DNA from: Methanobacteriota archaeon
GTDB taxonomy: Archaea > Thermoplasmatota > Poseidoniia > Poseidoniales > Poseidoniaceae
DNA length: 54,436 bases
Direction: 5' to 3'
NCBI GenBank assembly: GCA_949514915.1
Contig: CATFLP010000047.1
Span: 1 to 54,436, forward strand
How positions within the stretch are numbered: the first letter of the stretch is position 1; each line of letters starts with the position of its first letter. The translations under genes and the position numbers were made by a program. Of the stretch, positions 17,086 through 27,184 are shown piece after piece. Below the pieces are notes generated by a model. It did not search any database. It saw only the letters and a list, made by a program, of their open reading frames with translations, and was not told where the DNA came from.

Positions 17086-17237
17086 ACTATCTTTTTGTTG
17101 CCAAATAAAATTAGTTTTTCATTTTTATTATTGTTTGTGGCTTTTTAATTTTGCTTGAAAAAACGATTCATTAATGACCACATTGACGTAGACTTTTATT
17201 ATGTGTTAAAAAATGAAGCAAATGGAGGAGTGGAGTT

Positions 17238-19604
17238 ATGAGGCAAAGAAAGAATGCAATATATGTCATGTTTATTTTAATTTCTTTATCAATAGTGGCT
17301 AATGTTGTACAGGCAGACGCCCCTCTTAGTGTACTATTAACTCCCGATTCAGATGTGCCAATCGATCGTTCAGATGAACTATCATATTCAGGAGACGGTA
17401 ATCTTTTAGCAGTTGCTTTTGAAAAAGATGTATATTTATACCACACAGGAACAAGAAATGAATTAGATTTTTCTCCATTGGTCCTTAATGATGATTATGT
17501 GACAAGTATTGAATTTACTGATGATTCAACTAATCAGGGAGAAGGATATTTATTGGTTGGCAGAACAAGTATTATGACAAATACACCCGCAATTTCTGTT
17601 TATGATTTATCAACAATACCATGGTCTCATAATTATGTTAGTGAAGGTAAAGAAGTATCGTCTATTGTCACAATAAGTAATGCTAGCGGGGGTTCTTTTG
17701 CTTATGCAACAAATTTTGGAGGAACTGAAAGAATTTATGTTTATTCTTTTTCAAATTTAGATGAGCCAATAAGGGTCATCGATACAGAACACGAAACAAA
17801 AATTTCTTGCCTTGATTATGATTCAACAAATGATGTATTTATTTCAGGTTCTCTTGGTAGAATTGAACTTAATATGGCAAATGGACAAATGGAAGAACAT
17901 TTTGAAACAGGGCAAACGATATTTGATTGTAAGTTCTCTAAAGACGGGATATATGCTTGGTCATCAGAAGATGGAGTTAAAATAATGGACTCAAGCCATA
18001 ATTTTTTACAATCATTCACACTTGCGAATACAATAAATGCACAAAAAATAATTTTTCAGCCTGAGGATAATTTGATGAGGTTACTTACAAATGACGGAGG
18101 TAGTAGTTTGATTACATATTCAACCATTGGGAACTGGGAAAAAATCGATAGTATGGCATTAGGGCATGTTGTAAGGGATTTAGACATTAATCCAATTAAT
18201 GGAAATGTTGCAACATCAACTTATTCTAAATATATTGCAATCTATTCTAATAATTGGATAAGTCCCCTTTCCTCCCCTTCACCCTCTAATGATTTAGATC
18301 ATGATGGAATAGATGACCAAGAAGACGAAGATAGAGACGGAGATGGAATCTTGAATCATTTAGACGTCTCTTGTGATTCTGACACTCCTTGCAATTTAGT
18401 TTCTGACACAGAATTTATACGTAACCTTGAAGTAAAAATGGAAGAAAATAAATTGATTATTAGTGAGAGGGTATATTTCAGCTTACAAGTTAGTGAATCA
18501 TTAAGATTAATCGCAGCAGAAGCACTTGAAGAAGATGGATACATAGTTCCTGATGAAAGAACAATATTTAATGATGGCTTTTGTTCTAAATTAGATGTGA
18601 ATTTAATATCTGATTCATGGTATGGAGTATTTTCATTTGATAATAATTCCATTATTGCAGGGGTTGATAGTATTGATTATTCATGTGATGGATTAACAAA
18701 TTTAGCTCATGACTCTAAGGAAAGAATTAGTTTTGGTTGGACTTTGTCATATGAACTTCTAAAGGAACTGCCAAATAATTATACGTTAACAATTACAAAT
18801 CCTCCTTCTTTAGGATATGGGATGCCTTCTGACCTTGCTCATAGCTATCCAATAAAATTATCTGTTATTGATTCTGAAATTAAAACATATGTAATTGAAT
18901 CATGGTTTGACACAACAGCACCATTTGATCTAGAGTTTAAGGGTGAAGAGGAGAAAGCAAGCATAGAGGTAGGAACATTAGTAAAATATCTAAAATATGC
19001 ATCCTATACATTATTATCTATTGCTTTCATAGTTATTTCTGGATTATTAATTATAAGACGCAGGAATAGATTTAGTATTGATGAGTATTCAATTACTAAA
19101 AGAACACCACCTTCCACTAAAAAGAAGGCGCCACCTGAGTCTAAACGGAGTAAAAAGGAGTATGAATACTATAACCCTGGAAGAAGGGAAGGAGATGATT
19201 GGAATTATGGGGATGATGCTGGATTTTATTATTCTGAAACATATACAGATTATAAGAAAGCATCAGATTCACTCAATAAAAAAACTAAAGTAAGGAAAAT
19301 AAAAGTAGATCCCGATAAAAAGCCAGTTAGTGAAACTAAAGAAAAAAGTAAACCTAGTAGAAGGAGAGTAGCAAGAAAAAAGAATAAACAAACTGAAACT
19401 GAGATTATTGAAGAAAAAGCCCCTATTGATTCTGAAGAAGAACTCATAAATCAAACGATAAAAGGAATTGAAACTCAGAGCCAAGAAAAAAGTATAGATG
19501 ATTTAAAGAAGGTCATGGAAGAAGAATCCTTAGAAGAAAAAGTTGAAGTTACAAAAGATGAAGAAGAAATGATGGATAAAGCATTAGATAAATTCTTTAG
19601 TTAA
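17238..19604 (+). CDS. Large surface-anchored beta-propeller-like protein
   Basis: Predicted secreted protein with an N-terminal signal peptide (basic start, hydrophobic core at about 8-25, likely cleavage near VQADA). Residues about 35-345 contain repeated blocks such as LSYSGDGNLLAVAF and CKFSKDGIYAWSSE, which look like WD40/YVTN-type propeller blades. Near 352-376 is a run of DxDxDG-type calcium loops (HDGIDDQEDEDRDGDGI), as in thrombospondin type 3 repeats. A single membrane span lies at about 584-607 (LLSIAFIVISGLLII), followed by a long Lys/Glu-rich cytoplasmic tail of about 180 residues containing a Tyr-rich patch (YEYYNP, FYYSETYTDYK). Topology suggests a surface protein reaching into the cytosol. 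GGAG precedes the ATG. The function is unknown. Confidence 0.85.
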   Translation: MRQRKNAIYVMFILISLSIVANVVQADAPLSVLLTPDSDVPIDRSDELSYSGDGNLLAVAFEKDVYLYHTGTRNELDFSPLVLNDDYVTSIEFTDDSTNQGEGYLLVGRTSIMTNTPAISVYDLSTIPWSHNYVSEGKEVSSIVTISNASGGSFAYATNFGGTERIYVYSFSNLDEPIRVIDTEHETKISCLDYDSTNDVFISGSLGRIELNMANGQMEEHFETGQTIFDCKFSKDGIYAWSSEDGVKIMDSSHNFLQSFTLANTINAQKIIFQPEDNLMRLLTNDGGSSLITYSTIGNWEKIDSMALGHVVRDLDINPINGNVATSTYSKYIAIYSNNWISPLSSPSPSNDLDHDGIDDQEDEDRDGDGILNHLDVSCDSDTPCNLVSDTEFIRNLEVKMEENKLIISERVYFSLQVSESLRLIAAEALEEDGYIVPDERTIFNDGFCSKLDVNLISDSWYGVFSFDNNSIIAGVDSIDYSCDGLTNLAHDSKERISFGWTLSYELLKELPNNYTLTITNPPSLGYGMPSDLAHSYPIKLSVIDSEIKTYVIESWFDTTAPFDLEFKGEEEKASIEVGTLVKYLKYASYTLLSIAFIVISGLLIIRRRNRFSIDEYSITKRTPPSTKKKAPPESKRSKKEYEYYNPGRREGDDWNYGDDAGFYYSETYTDYKKASDSLNKKTKVRKIKVDPDKKPVSETKEKSKPSRRRVARKKNKQTETEIIEEKAPIDSEEELINQTIKGIETQSQEKSIDDLKKVMEEESLEEKVEVTKDEEEMMDKALDKFFS

Positions 19605-19606
19605 AC

Positions 19607-22411
19607 CTAATTGAAAATTTTAGTATTTTTCATTAAGAATTTTCTAAACTCTTCAAATAATAGTATTGAAGAAGCTAATAGTATTACAACTGGCCAGGTG
19701 TATGGTTCAGTGAATTCCTGAACAGAAAGGAACTCACCTATTTTTAGATTTAATAGAGGTACTTTATATTGAGAGAATTCTATTATGCATACTAGTAGTG
19801 TTGTACATATTAAGAATGAATATGCTACCGCTTTATTTGATAATATGCCTAATTTAAATATACTTTTATCAATACTTCTACAATTCATTACATTAAATAA
19901 TTGGAACATGACAAATACTGCAAATGTAGCAGTTACAGCCTGCTCATAATCTGCTTGCCCTCTTACTGTATAGTATACAATTAGGGTACCTACTGCCATT
20001 AATGTACCAAGGAATGTGATCATTACCGTATCAATCAAATTTGGCAATCCTTCAGAAACAGGCCTTGGAGCCCTACTCATTACCTTCCCGTGATTTTTCT
20101 CCATACCCAATGCAACTGCAGGGGGTCCATCCATTAGGATATTTATTACTAGTATTTGAGTAGCAGTTAATGGTATTTCGTCAGGAGTTCCTAATACAAA
20201 TGAACTTAAGATTAAAACTAAAACTGCAGCAACGTTTGTGGAAACTTGATATCTTACAAAATTTCTAATATTCCAATATATTTTTCTTCCTTCTTCTACT
20301 GCATGTACAATATTTGCGAAATTATCGTCTTGCAGAACCATATCTGCTGCATCTCTAGCAACATCAGTACCTGCAATGCCCATGGCTATTCCAATATTTG
20401 CTGAAGATAATGCGGGAGCATCATTAACTCCATCTCCTGTCATTGCTACAACTTCACCAGTTTTTTGTAATGCCTGTACAATCCTCATTTTTTGATCAGG
20501 TGTAACTCTGGAAAAGATATTTACTGATCTTACTATTTCAATTAATCTTTGGTCATTAATGTCATCTAATTCATATCCACTAACTGTTTCAGAGTTTTCA
20601 TCACATATTTCCAATTCTATTCCTACAGATTTGGCAGTATACTCTTGATCCCCTGTAATCATTATTACTCTGATTCCAGCCTCATGACAAGTTGCTATTG
20701 CTTCATATGCTTCACTTCTTGGAGGGTCTCTAATTCCTATTAATCCTAAAAATATCAACTCAGATTCTATTGTATTTATGTTTTCTACATCGGCATCATC
20801 ATTTATTTTTTTACCTGCTAATGCGAGTACTCTTAAAGCACCTGAAGCCATTGAGTGGTTTATTTCTTTAATTTCTGCAAGATGAGTATCATTAATTTGA
20901 ACTATTTCTCCATTTTCATAAATATGGCTAATTAAACCTTCCATTGGATCAAATGCACCTTTTGTGAATACCCATTTCTCATCATTTAATTGATTAATAG
21001 TAGTCATTCTTTTTCTATCAGCATCAAAGAAGAATTCATGTATTCTTGGATGTTTTTTCTTGTATTCATCAGATGACCCCAAAGTTTTCCAACCAAACGT
21101 TGCAGTTGCTGAGCAAGTAGGATCTCCAATTGCTTGCCAACCATCATCTTCCTTACTTATTTGACTATTATTACATAAAGCAGCACAGGAAAATGCTTTT
21201 TCAATCCCTATGTCTGAAGTTAATTTTTTCAAATCAATTTGTTTTTTTGAAGACTTTTCAGTAATTCCCTTTATCGTGGGGTCATACCCTCTTCCTTTAA
21301 TGTCATATCTCACATTTCCTGTATAGAATTGTACAACTGTCATTTCATTTCTAGTTAATGTTCCCGTTTTATCTGTACATATTACTGTAGTAGAGCCAAG
21401 TGTTTCAACAGCTTTCATCCTTCTAATTATGGCTCTATGCCTGGCCATATTTCTCATGCCTAAGCCAAGTGTAATAACTAATATTATTGGCAAACCCTCT
21501 GGAACTATTGCAACAAAAATAGATAGTGCAAGTGTGAATTGTACAATTAAAGACTCTTTAATTGGTTCTATTGCTAATCCACTTCCGTCTGCCGTTGTAA
21601 ACTCTCCATCAAGATATGAAAAAAGTAATGCTAGTGTTAGTAATAAAACAGCAACCGATAAAGCTATACCCCCCAAAAATCTTCCGAGACCTTCTAATTT
21701 TATTTCTAGTGGTGTTTTTGGTGTTTCTACAGAAGTGATATTGTCTGCAATCTTACCTAATTCTGTATCCATTCCAGTTGCAACAACTACTCCTAATGCA
21801 CGTCCATTTGTGGCAACAGTGCCCATATAACTCATGTTGTCTCTTTCAGCCAGAACTCTTTTTCCCTCTATTTTTTCAGCAATTTTTCTTCTTTGATTAG
21901 ATTCACCAGTCATTGAAGATTCATTTGTGTAAAATTGATAGCTAGAAATTAACCTAATGTCTGCGGGAATATTGTCCCCGTCTTCTAATTTAACTAAATC
22001 TCCAATTACTAAGTCTTCACTATTGACTATTACTTCATGTTCATCCCGAATTACAACACAAGTATCGACATTCATTTTTTTAAGCGCCGTCATTGCTTGA
22101 TCGGCTTGTCTTTCCATCCACCAGCCCATAACTGCATTCATTGTTATTACAAATAAAATGAATATTCCATCTCCTAATTCGTTTACTACAGTTATTGCAA
22201 TTATTGCTGCGGCAATTAAAAGAAAAACAAGAGGGTCTGCAAATTGGTTTAAGAATTTCTTCCATTGTGGCACAGATGGAGGTTCAATTAATTTATTTTT
22301 ACCATCCCTACTAATTCTATATTCTGCTTCTTCTTCAGATAAACCCTGTAATGACGTCCTAAGTTCTACTAGGATATCATCTACATCTCTTGAAGACCAA
22401 TCTTTACCCAA
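19607..22411 (-). CDS. P-type cation ATPase, PMR1/SERCA-like (Ca2+/Mn2+ type)
   Basis: P2-type ATPase of 934 aa with an N-terminal cation-ATPase domain, actuator TGES loop (SSMTGESNQ), and the phosphorylation site DKTGTLT near residue 345. The hinge TGDGVNDAPAL is present. TM4 has the VPEGLP cation-binding motif and TM6 has NILMDGPPA, the Asn-x-x-x-Asp pattern of secretory-pathway Ca2+/Mn2+ pumps with one main site. This favours Ca2+ or Mn2+ export over Na+/K+ exchange, but ion choice is an inference. The start codon is TTG with GGTGAT just upstream; the nearest upstream ATG (22428) is out of frame. It ends 2 bases from the opposing surface-protein gene. Confidence 0.93.
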   Translation of the reverse strand: MGKDWSSRDVDDILVELRTSLQGLSEEEAEYRISRDGKNKLIEPPSVPQWKKFLNQFADPLVFLLIAAAIIAITVVNELGDGIFILFVITMNAVMGWWMERQADQAMTALKKMNVDTCVVIRDEHEVIVNSEDLVIGDLVKLEDGDNIPADIRLISSYQFYTNESSMTGESNQRRKIAEKIEGKRVLAERDNMSYMGTVATNGRALGVVVATGMDTELGKIADNITSVETPKTPLEIKLEGLGRFLGGIALSVAVLLLTLALLFSYLDGEFTTADGSGLAIEPIKESLIVQFTLALSIFVAIVPEGLPIILVITLGLGMRNMARHRAIIRRMKAVETLGSTTVICTDKTGTLTRNEMTVVQFYTGNVRYDIKGRGYDPTIKGITEKSSKKQIDLKKLTSDIGIEKAFSCAALCNNSQISKEDDGWQAIGDPTCSATATFGWKTLGSSDEYKKKHPRIHEFFFDADRKRMTTINQLNDEKWVFTKGAFDPMEGLISHIYENGEIVQINDTHLAEIKEINHSMASGALRVLALAGKKINDDADVENINTIESELIFLGLIGIRDPPRSEAYEAIATCHEAGIRVIMITGDQEYTAKSVGIELEICDENSETVSGYELDDINDQRLIEIVRSVNIFSRVTPDQKMRIVQALQKTGEVVAMTGDGVNDAPALSSANIGIAMGIAGTDVARDAADMVLQDDNFANIVHAVEEGRKIYWNIRNFVRYQVSTNVAAVLVLILSSFVLGTPDEIPLTATQILVINILMDGPPAVALGMEKNHGKVMSRAPRPVSEGLPNLIDTVMITFLGTLMAVGTLIVYYTVRGQADYEQAVTATFAVFVMFQLFNVMNCRSIDKSIFKLGILSNKAVAYSFLICTTLLVCIIEFSQYKVPLLNLKIGEFLSVQEFTEPYTWPVVILLASSILLFEEFRKFLMKNTKIFN

Positions 22412-22440
22412 GAATCACCACTAAACATGCGAGGGGTATT

Positions 22441-22450
22441 GAATATATTA
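22441..22450 (-). promoter_or_regulatory. Putative TATA box for the P-type ATPase gene
   Basis: On the minus strand this reads taatatattc, 30-39 bases ahead of the TTG start. A TSS about 25 bases downstream would leave a short leader containing the GGTGAT ribosome site, so promoter and start codon choice agree. The spacer also has to serve the divergent OPT gene. Confidence 0.4.
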
Positions 22451-22501
22451 ACCGTTACATCGCAAAAACTCCCAAAGGTTTGACAAATTAAAACATAACG
22501 C

Positions 22502-24607
22502 ATGTGCATGGCGGAGCAAAAATGGCCTTTTATTCCTGCAGGAAAATCGGTAGCTGAATTGACTCCTAGAGTAATAATTATTGGGATCTTTCTAGGAATC
22601 GTAATGACAGCTGCTAATGCTTACTTAGGAATGAAGGTAGGTATGACAGTATCTGCATCAATTCCTGCCGCTGTTATGTCTATGCTTTTGTTAAGAGGTC
22701 TGAGGTTTGAAAATGTATCAATTTTAGAGAATAATGCAGTTCAGACCATGGCTTCTGCGGGCGAGAGTTTAGCTGCAGGAGTAATATTTACTGTTCCAGC
22801 TCTATTAGTCATGGGAATATGGGATGATATAGATCCTCTTCAAACATTCATTATTGCATTTTTAGGTGGAGTATTAGGTACAATGTTCACTATAGCACTT
22901 CGTAGAGTTTTTATTGTTGAGGAAGCATTACCTTATCCTGAAGGAGTTGCATGTACAGAAGTACTTGTTGCTGGAGAAAAAGGAGGAACTGGTTTAATTG
23001 CAATTATTTATGCATTAATTCTTGGTGGAATGTATGGATGGGTTGTTGAAGGATTAAAAGTAACAAAAAAAGGAGTACACTCAGTAGGTGAATTTTTGGG
23101 TACGAAATTTTATGCAGGAAGTGAAATGTCACTTGCTTTACTTTCCGTTGGCTATATTGTTGGACTTAGAATTGCATCATTCATTTTTATTGGAGGGGTA
23201 TTAGGTTTTGGCTTCCTAGTGCCTATTTTTGGACTACTTCATGGATTCCCTAGTGAACCAGCTGGATGGGATTCTGCTGTGAATGGAGAATGGCACGGTG
23301 GACCTTCATATTACAAAGTTTGGAGTGAACAGGTAAGATATATTGGTGCAGGAGCAATGGTTGTAGGTGGTGTTTGGACATTATGGTCAATGAGAAATAC
23401 GATATTTACTGGTTTTTCTAAGGCATTGAATTTTAATGCTTCAGAAAATGAAGAAGTAACTCGTACCGATAAAGACACGGATATGAGAATCGTACTTGCT
23501 GTTTGCGGATTAATTTTATTCTTATCATTTTTATTTTTTACATGGAAATTGGGATTGAGTTTAGCTATTGCAGGTACAATATTTATTGCAGGGGTTGCAT
23601 TTTTCTTTTCTGCTGTTGCTGGATATATTGCGGGAGTTGTAGGCTCAAGTAATTCTCCCGTTTCAGGAATGACAATTGCAACATTAATGTTTACTGCTGC
23701 ATTAGTTTACATTGTAGGATCAATAATTGGCGCAGACAACTCTACAATGATGTTTGCAACATTAATAATTGCATCAGTTGTAGCAGTAAATGCAGCAATT
23801 GCTGGAGATGTAATGCAGGATTTGAAAACAGGGCATATGGTTGGTGCAACGCCTTGGCGACAGCAGATTGCAGAAACAATAGGAGTAATTGTAGGTGCAG
23901 CAGTAATTGGCCCAGTATTATTACTTCTTAATAATGCATTTAAAATTACAAGGACGCATTGTGAAGCATCTAATGTTAAAATAATTGAGGCTGGCGAAGG
24001 TGAAGTGTATAATTGTGATGAAGCATTATTGGCTCCTCAAGCAGATCTTATTGGTACAATTATAGAAAGTATTTTCGGAGGAAGTCCAAATGTCGAGATG
24101 CTTATTTTAGGTGGCTTAATTGCGGCATTATTAGTTTGGAGAAAATTACCTGTAATGTCTGTGGCTATTGGTATTTATTTGCCTTTAGAATTATCAGTCC
24201 CAATATTTACTGGTGGATTCATACATTATTTTGTAACTAATCTTGCAATACTTAGAGTAGATGGGGATTTAAGTGAAAAACCTACAAAACCAGCTATGAA
24301 GGCGGCAGAAGAAGTCACTTCTAGAGGAGTATTAATAGGTGCAGGATTTATTGCTGGAGAATCATTGGTTGGTGTTTTTATAGCATTGTTAATTGTAACT
24401 GTAGGCGAACCTTCAAAGTGGTTTAACATACCCCAATTAGGCCAATTCCCAACGTTGATGTTTTTCTTTTGGTTTGTGGGAGTATTTATTTTCCTTACTT
24501 CTTTGTCACTACCAAAGAAAATACTATCATTAGGGGAAGAAATAGTCCTAATTATTAATCGCTCTATTAAGAGATTATATGAGAACATTATGACAAAAAA
24601 ACATTGA
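22502..24607 (+). CDS. OPT-family oligopeptide transporter
   Basis: Proton-coupled oligopeptide or metal-chelate transporter of the OPT superfamily, 701 aa with about 14-16 hydrophobic segments. The N-terminal block LTPRVIIIGIFLGIVMTAAN and following YLGMKVGMTVSASIPAAV are family hallmarks, as is ALPYPEGVACTEVL near residue 145; AAIAGDVMQDLKTGHMVGATP is the conserved C-terminal-half block. It most resembles the prokaryotic OPT group (COG1297), whose substrates are usually unproven. Peptide import would suit a protein-degrading marine heterotroph. No clear ribosome site precedes ATG 22502, and a second in-frame ATG lies two codons in, so the start could be either; leaderless initiation is possible. 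Confidence 0.93.
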   Translation: MCMAEQKWPFIPAGKSVAELTPRVIIIGIFLGIVMTAANAYLGMKVGMTVSASIPAAVMSMLLLRGLRFENVSILENNAVQTMASAGESLAAGVIFTVPALLVMGIWDDIDPLQTFIIAFLGGVLGTMFTIALRRVFIVEEALPYPEGVACTEVLVAGEKGGTGLIAIIYALILGGMYGWVVEGLKVTKKGVHSVGEFLGTKFYAGSEMSLALLSVGYIVGLRIASFIFIGGVLGFGFLVPIFGLLHGFPSEPAGWDSAVNGEWHGGPSYYKVWSEQVRYIGAGAMVVGGVWTLWSMRNTIFTGFSKALNFNASENEEVTRTDKDTDMRIVLAVCGLILFLSFLFFTWKLGLSLAIAGTIFIAGVAFFFSAVAGYIAGVVGSSNSPVSGMTIATLMFTAALVYIVGSIIGADNSTMMFATLIIASVVAVNAAIAGDVMQDLKTGHMVGATPWRQQIAETIGVIVGAAVIGPVLLLLNNAFKITRTHCEASNVKIIEAGEGEVYNCDEALLAPQADLIGTIIESIFGGSPNVEMLILGGLIAALLVWRKLPVMSVAIGIYLPLELSVPIFTGGFIHYFVTNLAILRVDGDLSEKPTKPAMKAAEEVTSRGVLIGAGFIAGESLVGVFIALLIVTVGEPSKWFNIPQLGQFPTLMFFFWFVGVFIFLTSLSLPKKILSLGEEIVLIINRSIKRLYENIMTKKH

Positions 24608-24670
24608 TTTTAATTTTTAAAATTTCAAGAAAGAATCAAAGACTCCATAGATAAGGATTAATTGTTTCTT

Positions 24671-25525
24671 ATGGGTCTTAGCCGCTTAAATGGTCTTAAC
24701 GATGATGAATTAGTAGAGGAATTAAAAGAGATTTCTCGTAAATGTAGAGTTGAAATTATAAAAATGGTATATCGTGCACAAGCAGGACATCCTGGGGGCT
24801 CATTATCAGAGATAGACTTGCTAACAGCATTGTATGCAACAACTTTGAATGTTAACCCAAAAGAGCCGAAATGGAATGACAGAGATAGATTTGTACTATC
24901 AAAGGGCCATGCTAGCCCTGGAATGTATTCTATTTTAGCTGAAATGGGATTTATTTCTCACGAAGATTTAGAATCTTATCGAGTATTAGGAGGAGTTTGC
25001 CAAGGACATGTAGATATGAAGCACACCCCAGGAGTAGATTTTAGTGCAGGCTCACTTGGAATGGGACTTTCATTTGGATTAGGTTGTTCATTTGCAGCAA
25101 AATTTGATGGCTCGAATCGTAATTGCTATGTGATGTTGGGAGACGGAGAAATTCAAGAAGGCTCAGTTTGGGAAGCAATGATGGCTGCAAGACATCATGA
25201 ATTAGGCAACCTTAAGGTTATTTTAGATTGCAATCGTATTCAGAATGATGATTTTGTAGAATCCCAAATGAGAATGTTCAATATTCCCGAAAAATGGTCT
25301 AGTTTTGGTTGGAATGTTAAAGAAATAGATGGCCATGACATGTATCAAATTATTGAAGGCATGAGGTGGCTTAATGAAAATAATGATTTGCCTTCTGTAT
25401 TAATTGCTAATACAATAAAAGGCAAAGGAGTCTCATATATGGAGGATAATCCCAAATTTCATGGAGCTGCTCCAAATGAAGAACAGTATTCTAAAGCATT
25501 AATGGAATTAGGTGAGGCCATATGA
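24671..25525 (+). CDS. Transketolase, N-terminal (TPP-binding) subunit
   Basis: First half of a split transketolase, which moves two-carbon units between sugar phosphates in the non-oxidative pentose phosphate pathway. Seen are AGHPGGSLSEID (about residue 36), FVLSKGHASPGMYSIL, and the thiamine pyrophosphate/Mg2+ motif GDGEIQEGSVWEA (about 154-166) with downstream DCNRIQND. The ORF track begins at TTG 24662; ATG 24671 is preferred because it is the stronger start codon and gives MGLSRLNGL, although the AAGGA site sits closer to the TTG, so this start is uncertain. The C-terminal subunit overlaps by 4 bases (ATGA), indicating translational coupling. Confidence 0.94.
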   Translation: MGLSRLNGLNDDELVEELKEISRKCRVEIIKMVYRAQAGHPGGSLSEIDLLTALYATTLNVNPKEPKWNDRDRFVLSKGHASPGMYSILAEMGFISHEDLESYRVLGGVCQGHVDMKHTPGVDFSAGSLGMGLSFGLGCSFAAKFDGSNRNCYVMLGDGEIQEGSVWEAMMAARHHELGNLKVILDCNRIQNDDFVESQMRMFNIPEKWSSFGWNVKEIDGHDMYQIIEGMRWLNENNDLPSVLIANTIKGKGVSYMEDNPKFHGAAPNEEQYSKALMELGEAI

Positions 25526-26457
25526 GTGATTTTGCAGCATCAAGAGATGGTTATGGGCATGCATTAATTTCAATGTCTGAAGATCCAAAATTAGTGGTTT
25601 TAGAGGCAGATTTAGGAAAGTCCACCAAATCATGTTGGTTTAGAGAAAAATTTCCTGAAAGGACTATCTCTTGTGGAATTGGAGAACAAAACATGATGTT
25701 AGTGGCTGCAGGATTGGCATCAAGCGGATACAAACCATTCGCTAGTACATTTGCAATATTTACAGAAAGAGCTTTTGAGCAAATTAGAAATGGAATTGCT
25801 AGACCTAATTTACCAGTACATATTTGTGGAAGTCATGGAGGGACTCATACAGGTACAGATGGCTCTAGTGCCCAGTCTATAGAAGATTTAGCAATTTATA
25901 GGGCCTTGCCAAATATGACTGTAATGCACCCTTGTGATGATTATAGTACACAACAATTAACTATGAAATTATTAAATCATAATTCACCTTCTTATACTAG
26001 AACTGCCAGAAATAAAACGCCTAGGATTTATGAAATAAACGATCCAAGATTGGAAATAGGTAAAGGAGTTTTGTTAAAATCAGGTTCAGATGTTGCAATA
26101 ATTGCATGTGGTGTAATGGTATCAAAATCAATTGAGGCGGCTAAAAAACTATCAGAAATGGGCGTAGATGCGGCTGTTGTAGATATGCATACGTTAAAAC
26201 CACTTGATGAGTCATTGGTTTATGAATTAGCATCCGGATGTAAGGGTATAGTTACTGTTGAAGATCATAGTGTTATTGGAGGATTAGGCGGAGCAGTTGC
26301 AGAATATTTGTCAGAATCAAAACCCACAATTCTTAGAAGGGTTGGCGTCAGAGATAGGTTTGGGGAATCGGGTCAGGCGGAGGAAATGTTAGAATTACTG
26401 AGTATTTCCACTAAAGACATAATTGAATCGGCATTAGACATAGTAAAAATGGAGTGA
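25522..26457 (+). CDS. Transketolase, C-terminal (pyrimidine-binding) subunit
   Basis: Second half of the split transketolase. It contains the pyrimidine-binding region with the catalytic-type Glu of [16 protein letters not shown] (about residues 51-66), a His-rich substrate loop ([14 protein letters not shown], about 104-117) and the C-terminal transketolase domain ([16 protein letters not shown], about 246-261). Length of 311 aa is standard for archaeal C-subunits. It starts within the stop of the N-subunit and ends 4 bases before the transaldolase gene, so all three genes form a tight operon for rearranging pentose and hexose phosphates, important in archaea for making ribose-5-phosphate and erythrose-4-phosphate. 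Confidence 0.95.
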   Translation: MSDFAASRDGYGHALISMSEDPKLVVLEADLGKSTKSCWFREKFPERTISCGIGEQNMMLVAAGLASSGYKPFASTFAIFTERAFEQIRNGIARPNLPVHICGSHGGTHTGTDGSSAQSIEDLAIYRALPNMTVMHPCDDYSTQQLTMKLLNHNSPSYTRTARNKTPRIYEINDPRLEIGKGVLLKSGSDVAIIACGVMVSKSIEAAKKLSEMGVDAAVVDMHTLKPLDESLVYELASGCKGIVTVEDHSVIGGLGGAVAEYLSESKPTILRRVGVRDRFGESGQAEEMLELLSISTKDIIESALDIVKME

Positions 26458-26461
26458 TAAA

Positions 26462-27124
26462 ATGGAGTTATTTTTAGATACGGCAGAAGTAGAAGAAGTG
26501 AGAGAAATTGCATCTTGGGGAATATTGGATGGTGTTACCACCAATCCCTCATTAATTAAAAAATCAGGAAGGGATTTTAAACAAGTAATAGGCGAAATTG
26601 CAGAACTTTGCAGTGGGCCTATTTCTGCAGAAGTTACCGCAATGGATGCGAAAGGAATGATTGATGAAGGTTTGGCATTAAAAGCTGAATTACCAGATAA
26701 TGTAATCATAAAAGTACCTTGTACTCCTGAAGGATTAATTGCTACAAAGGAATTGTCTTCAAGAGGAATTGGAGTAAATGTAACTTTGATTTTCAATGCA
26801 TCACAGGCTTTAATGGCTGCAAAAGCAGGTGCAACATATGTTTCACCATTTGTAGGTAGATTGGATGATATAGGTCAAGAAGGAATGGATTTAATTGCTC
26901 AAATTATGACAATTTGGCGTGAATATCCGGATATTAATACAAAGGTGCTTGCTGCATCAATCAGACACCCTACTCATGTATTGGAATGTTTACAATTAGG
27001 GGCACACACTGCAACAATGCCCACTAAGATTTTTAGACAACTTATGAAGCATCCATTAACAGATAGCGGTATTGAAAGATTCCTATCTGATTGGGCCGAA
27101 GTAGAAAATGCTGGAAATGCGTAA
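26462..27124 (+). CDS. Transaldolase, small TalC/FSA-like type
   Basis: Class I aldolase of the compact transaldolase/fructose-6-phosphate aldolase group (about 220 aa). Visible motifs are [13 protein letters not shown] at the N-terminus, [13 protein letters not shown] (about 24-36), the Schiff-base Lys in [12 protein letters not shown] (about residue 84), and [13 protein letters not shown]. The short length separates it from the 320-aa classical transaldolase. A GGAG ribosome site lies within the end of the transketolase gene. Being third in the operon supports transaldolase activity over fructose-6-phosphate aldolase, but sequence alone cannot separate these. Confidence 0.94.
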   Translation: MELFLDTAEVEEVREIASWGILDGVTTNPSLIKKSGRDFKQVIGEIAELCSGPISAEVTAMDAKGMIDEGLALKAELPDNVIIKVPCTPEGLIATKELSSRGIGVNVTLIFNASQALMAAKAGATYVSPFVGRLDDIGQEGMDLIAQIMTIWREYPDINTKVLAASIRHPTHVLECLQLGAHTATMPTKIFRQLMKHPLTDSGIERFLSDWAEVENAGNA

Positions 27125-27184
27125 TTATGTATGTGATAACTTATTCAGTGATGATTTAGTCGGGATGTTAATTGGGGGCAAGTC

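Noticed and set aside
17086-17237. The longest gap in the window, searched for a small RNA or extra gene
   Set aside because: The 152-base divergent spacer is AT-rich with T runs and shows no ORF, hairpin with GC stem or tRNA-like pattern; it most likely holds the two promoters only.
17171-17446. 91-aa minus-strand ORF over the start of the surface protein
   Set aside because: It overlaps the signal peptide region of a well-supported plus-strand gene and shows no motif or ribosome site.
21429-21830. 133-aa plus-strand ORF
   Set aside because: Antisense to the P-type ATPase region around the phosphorylation site; no independent support.
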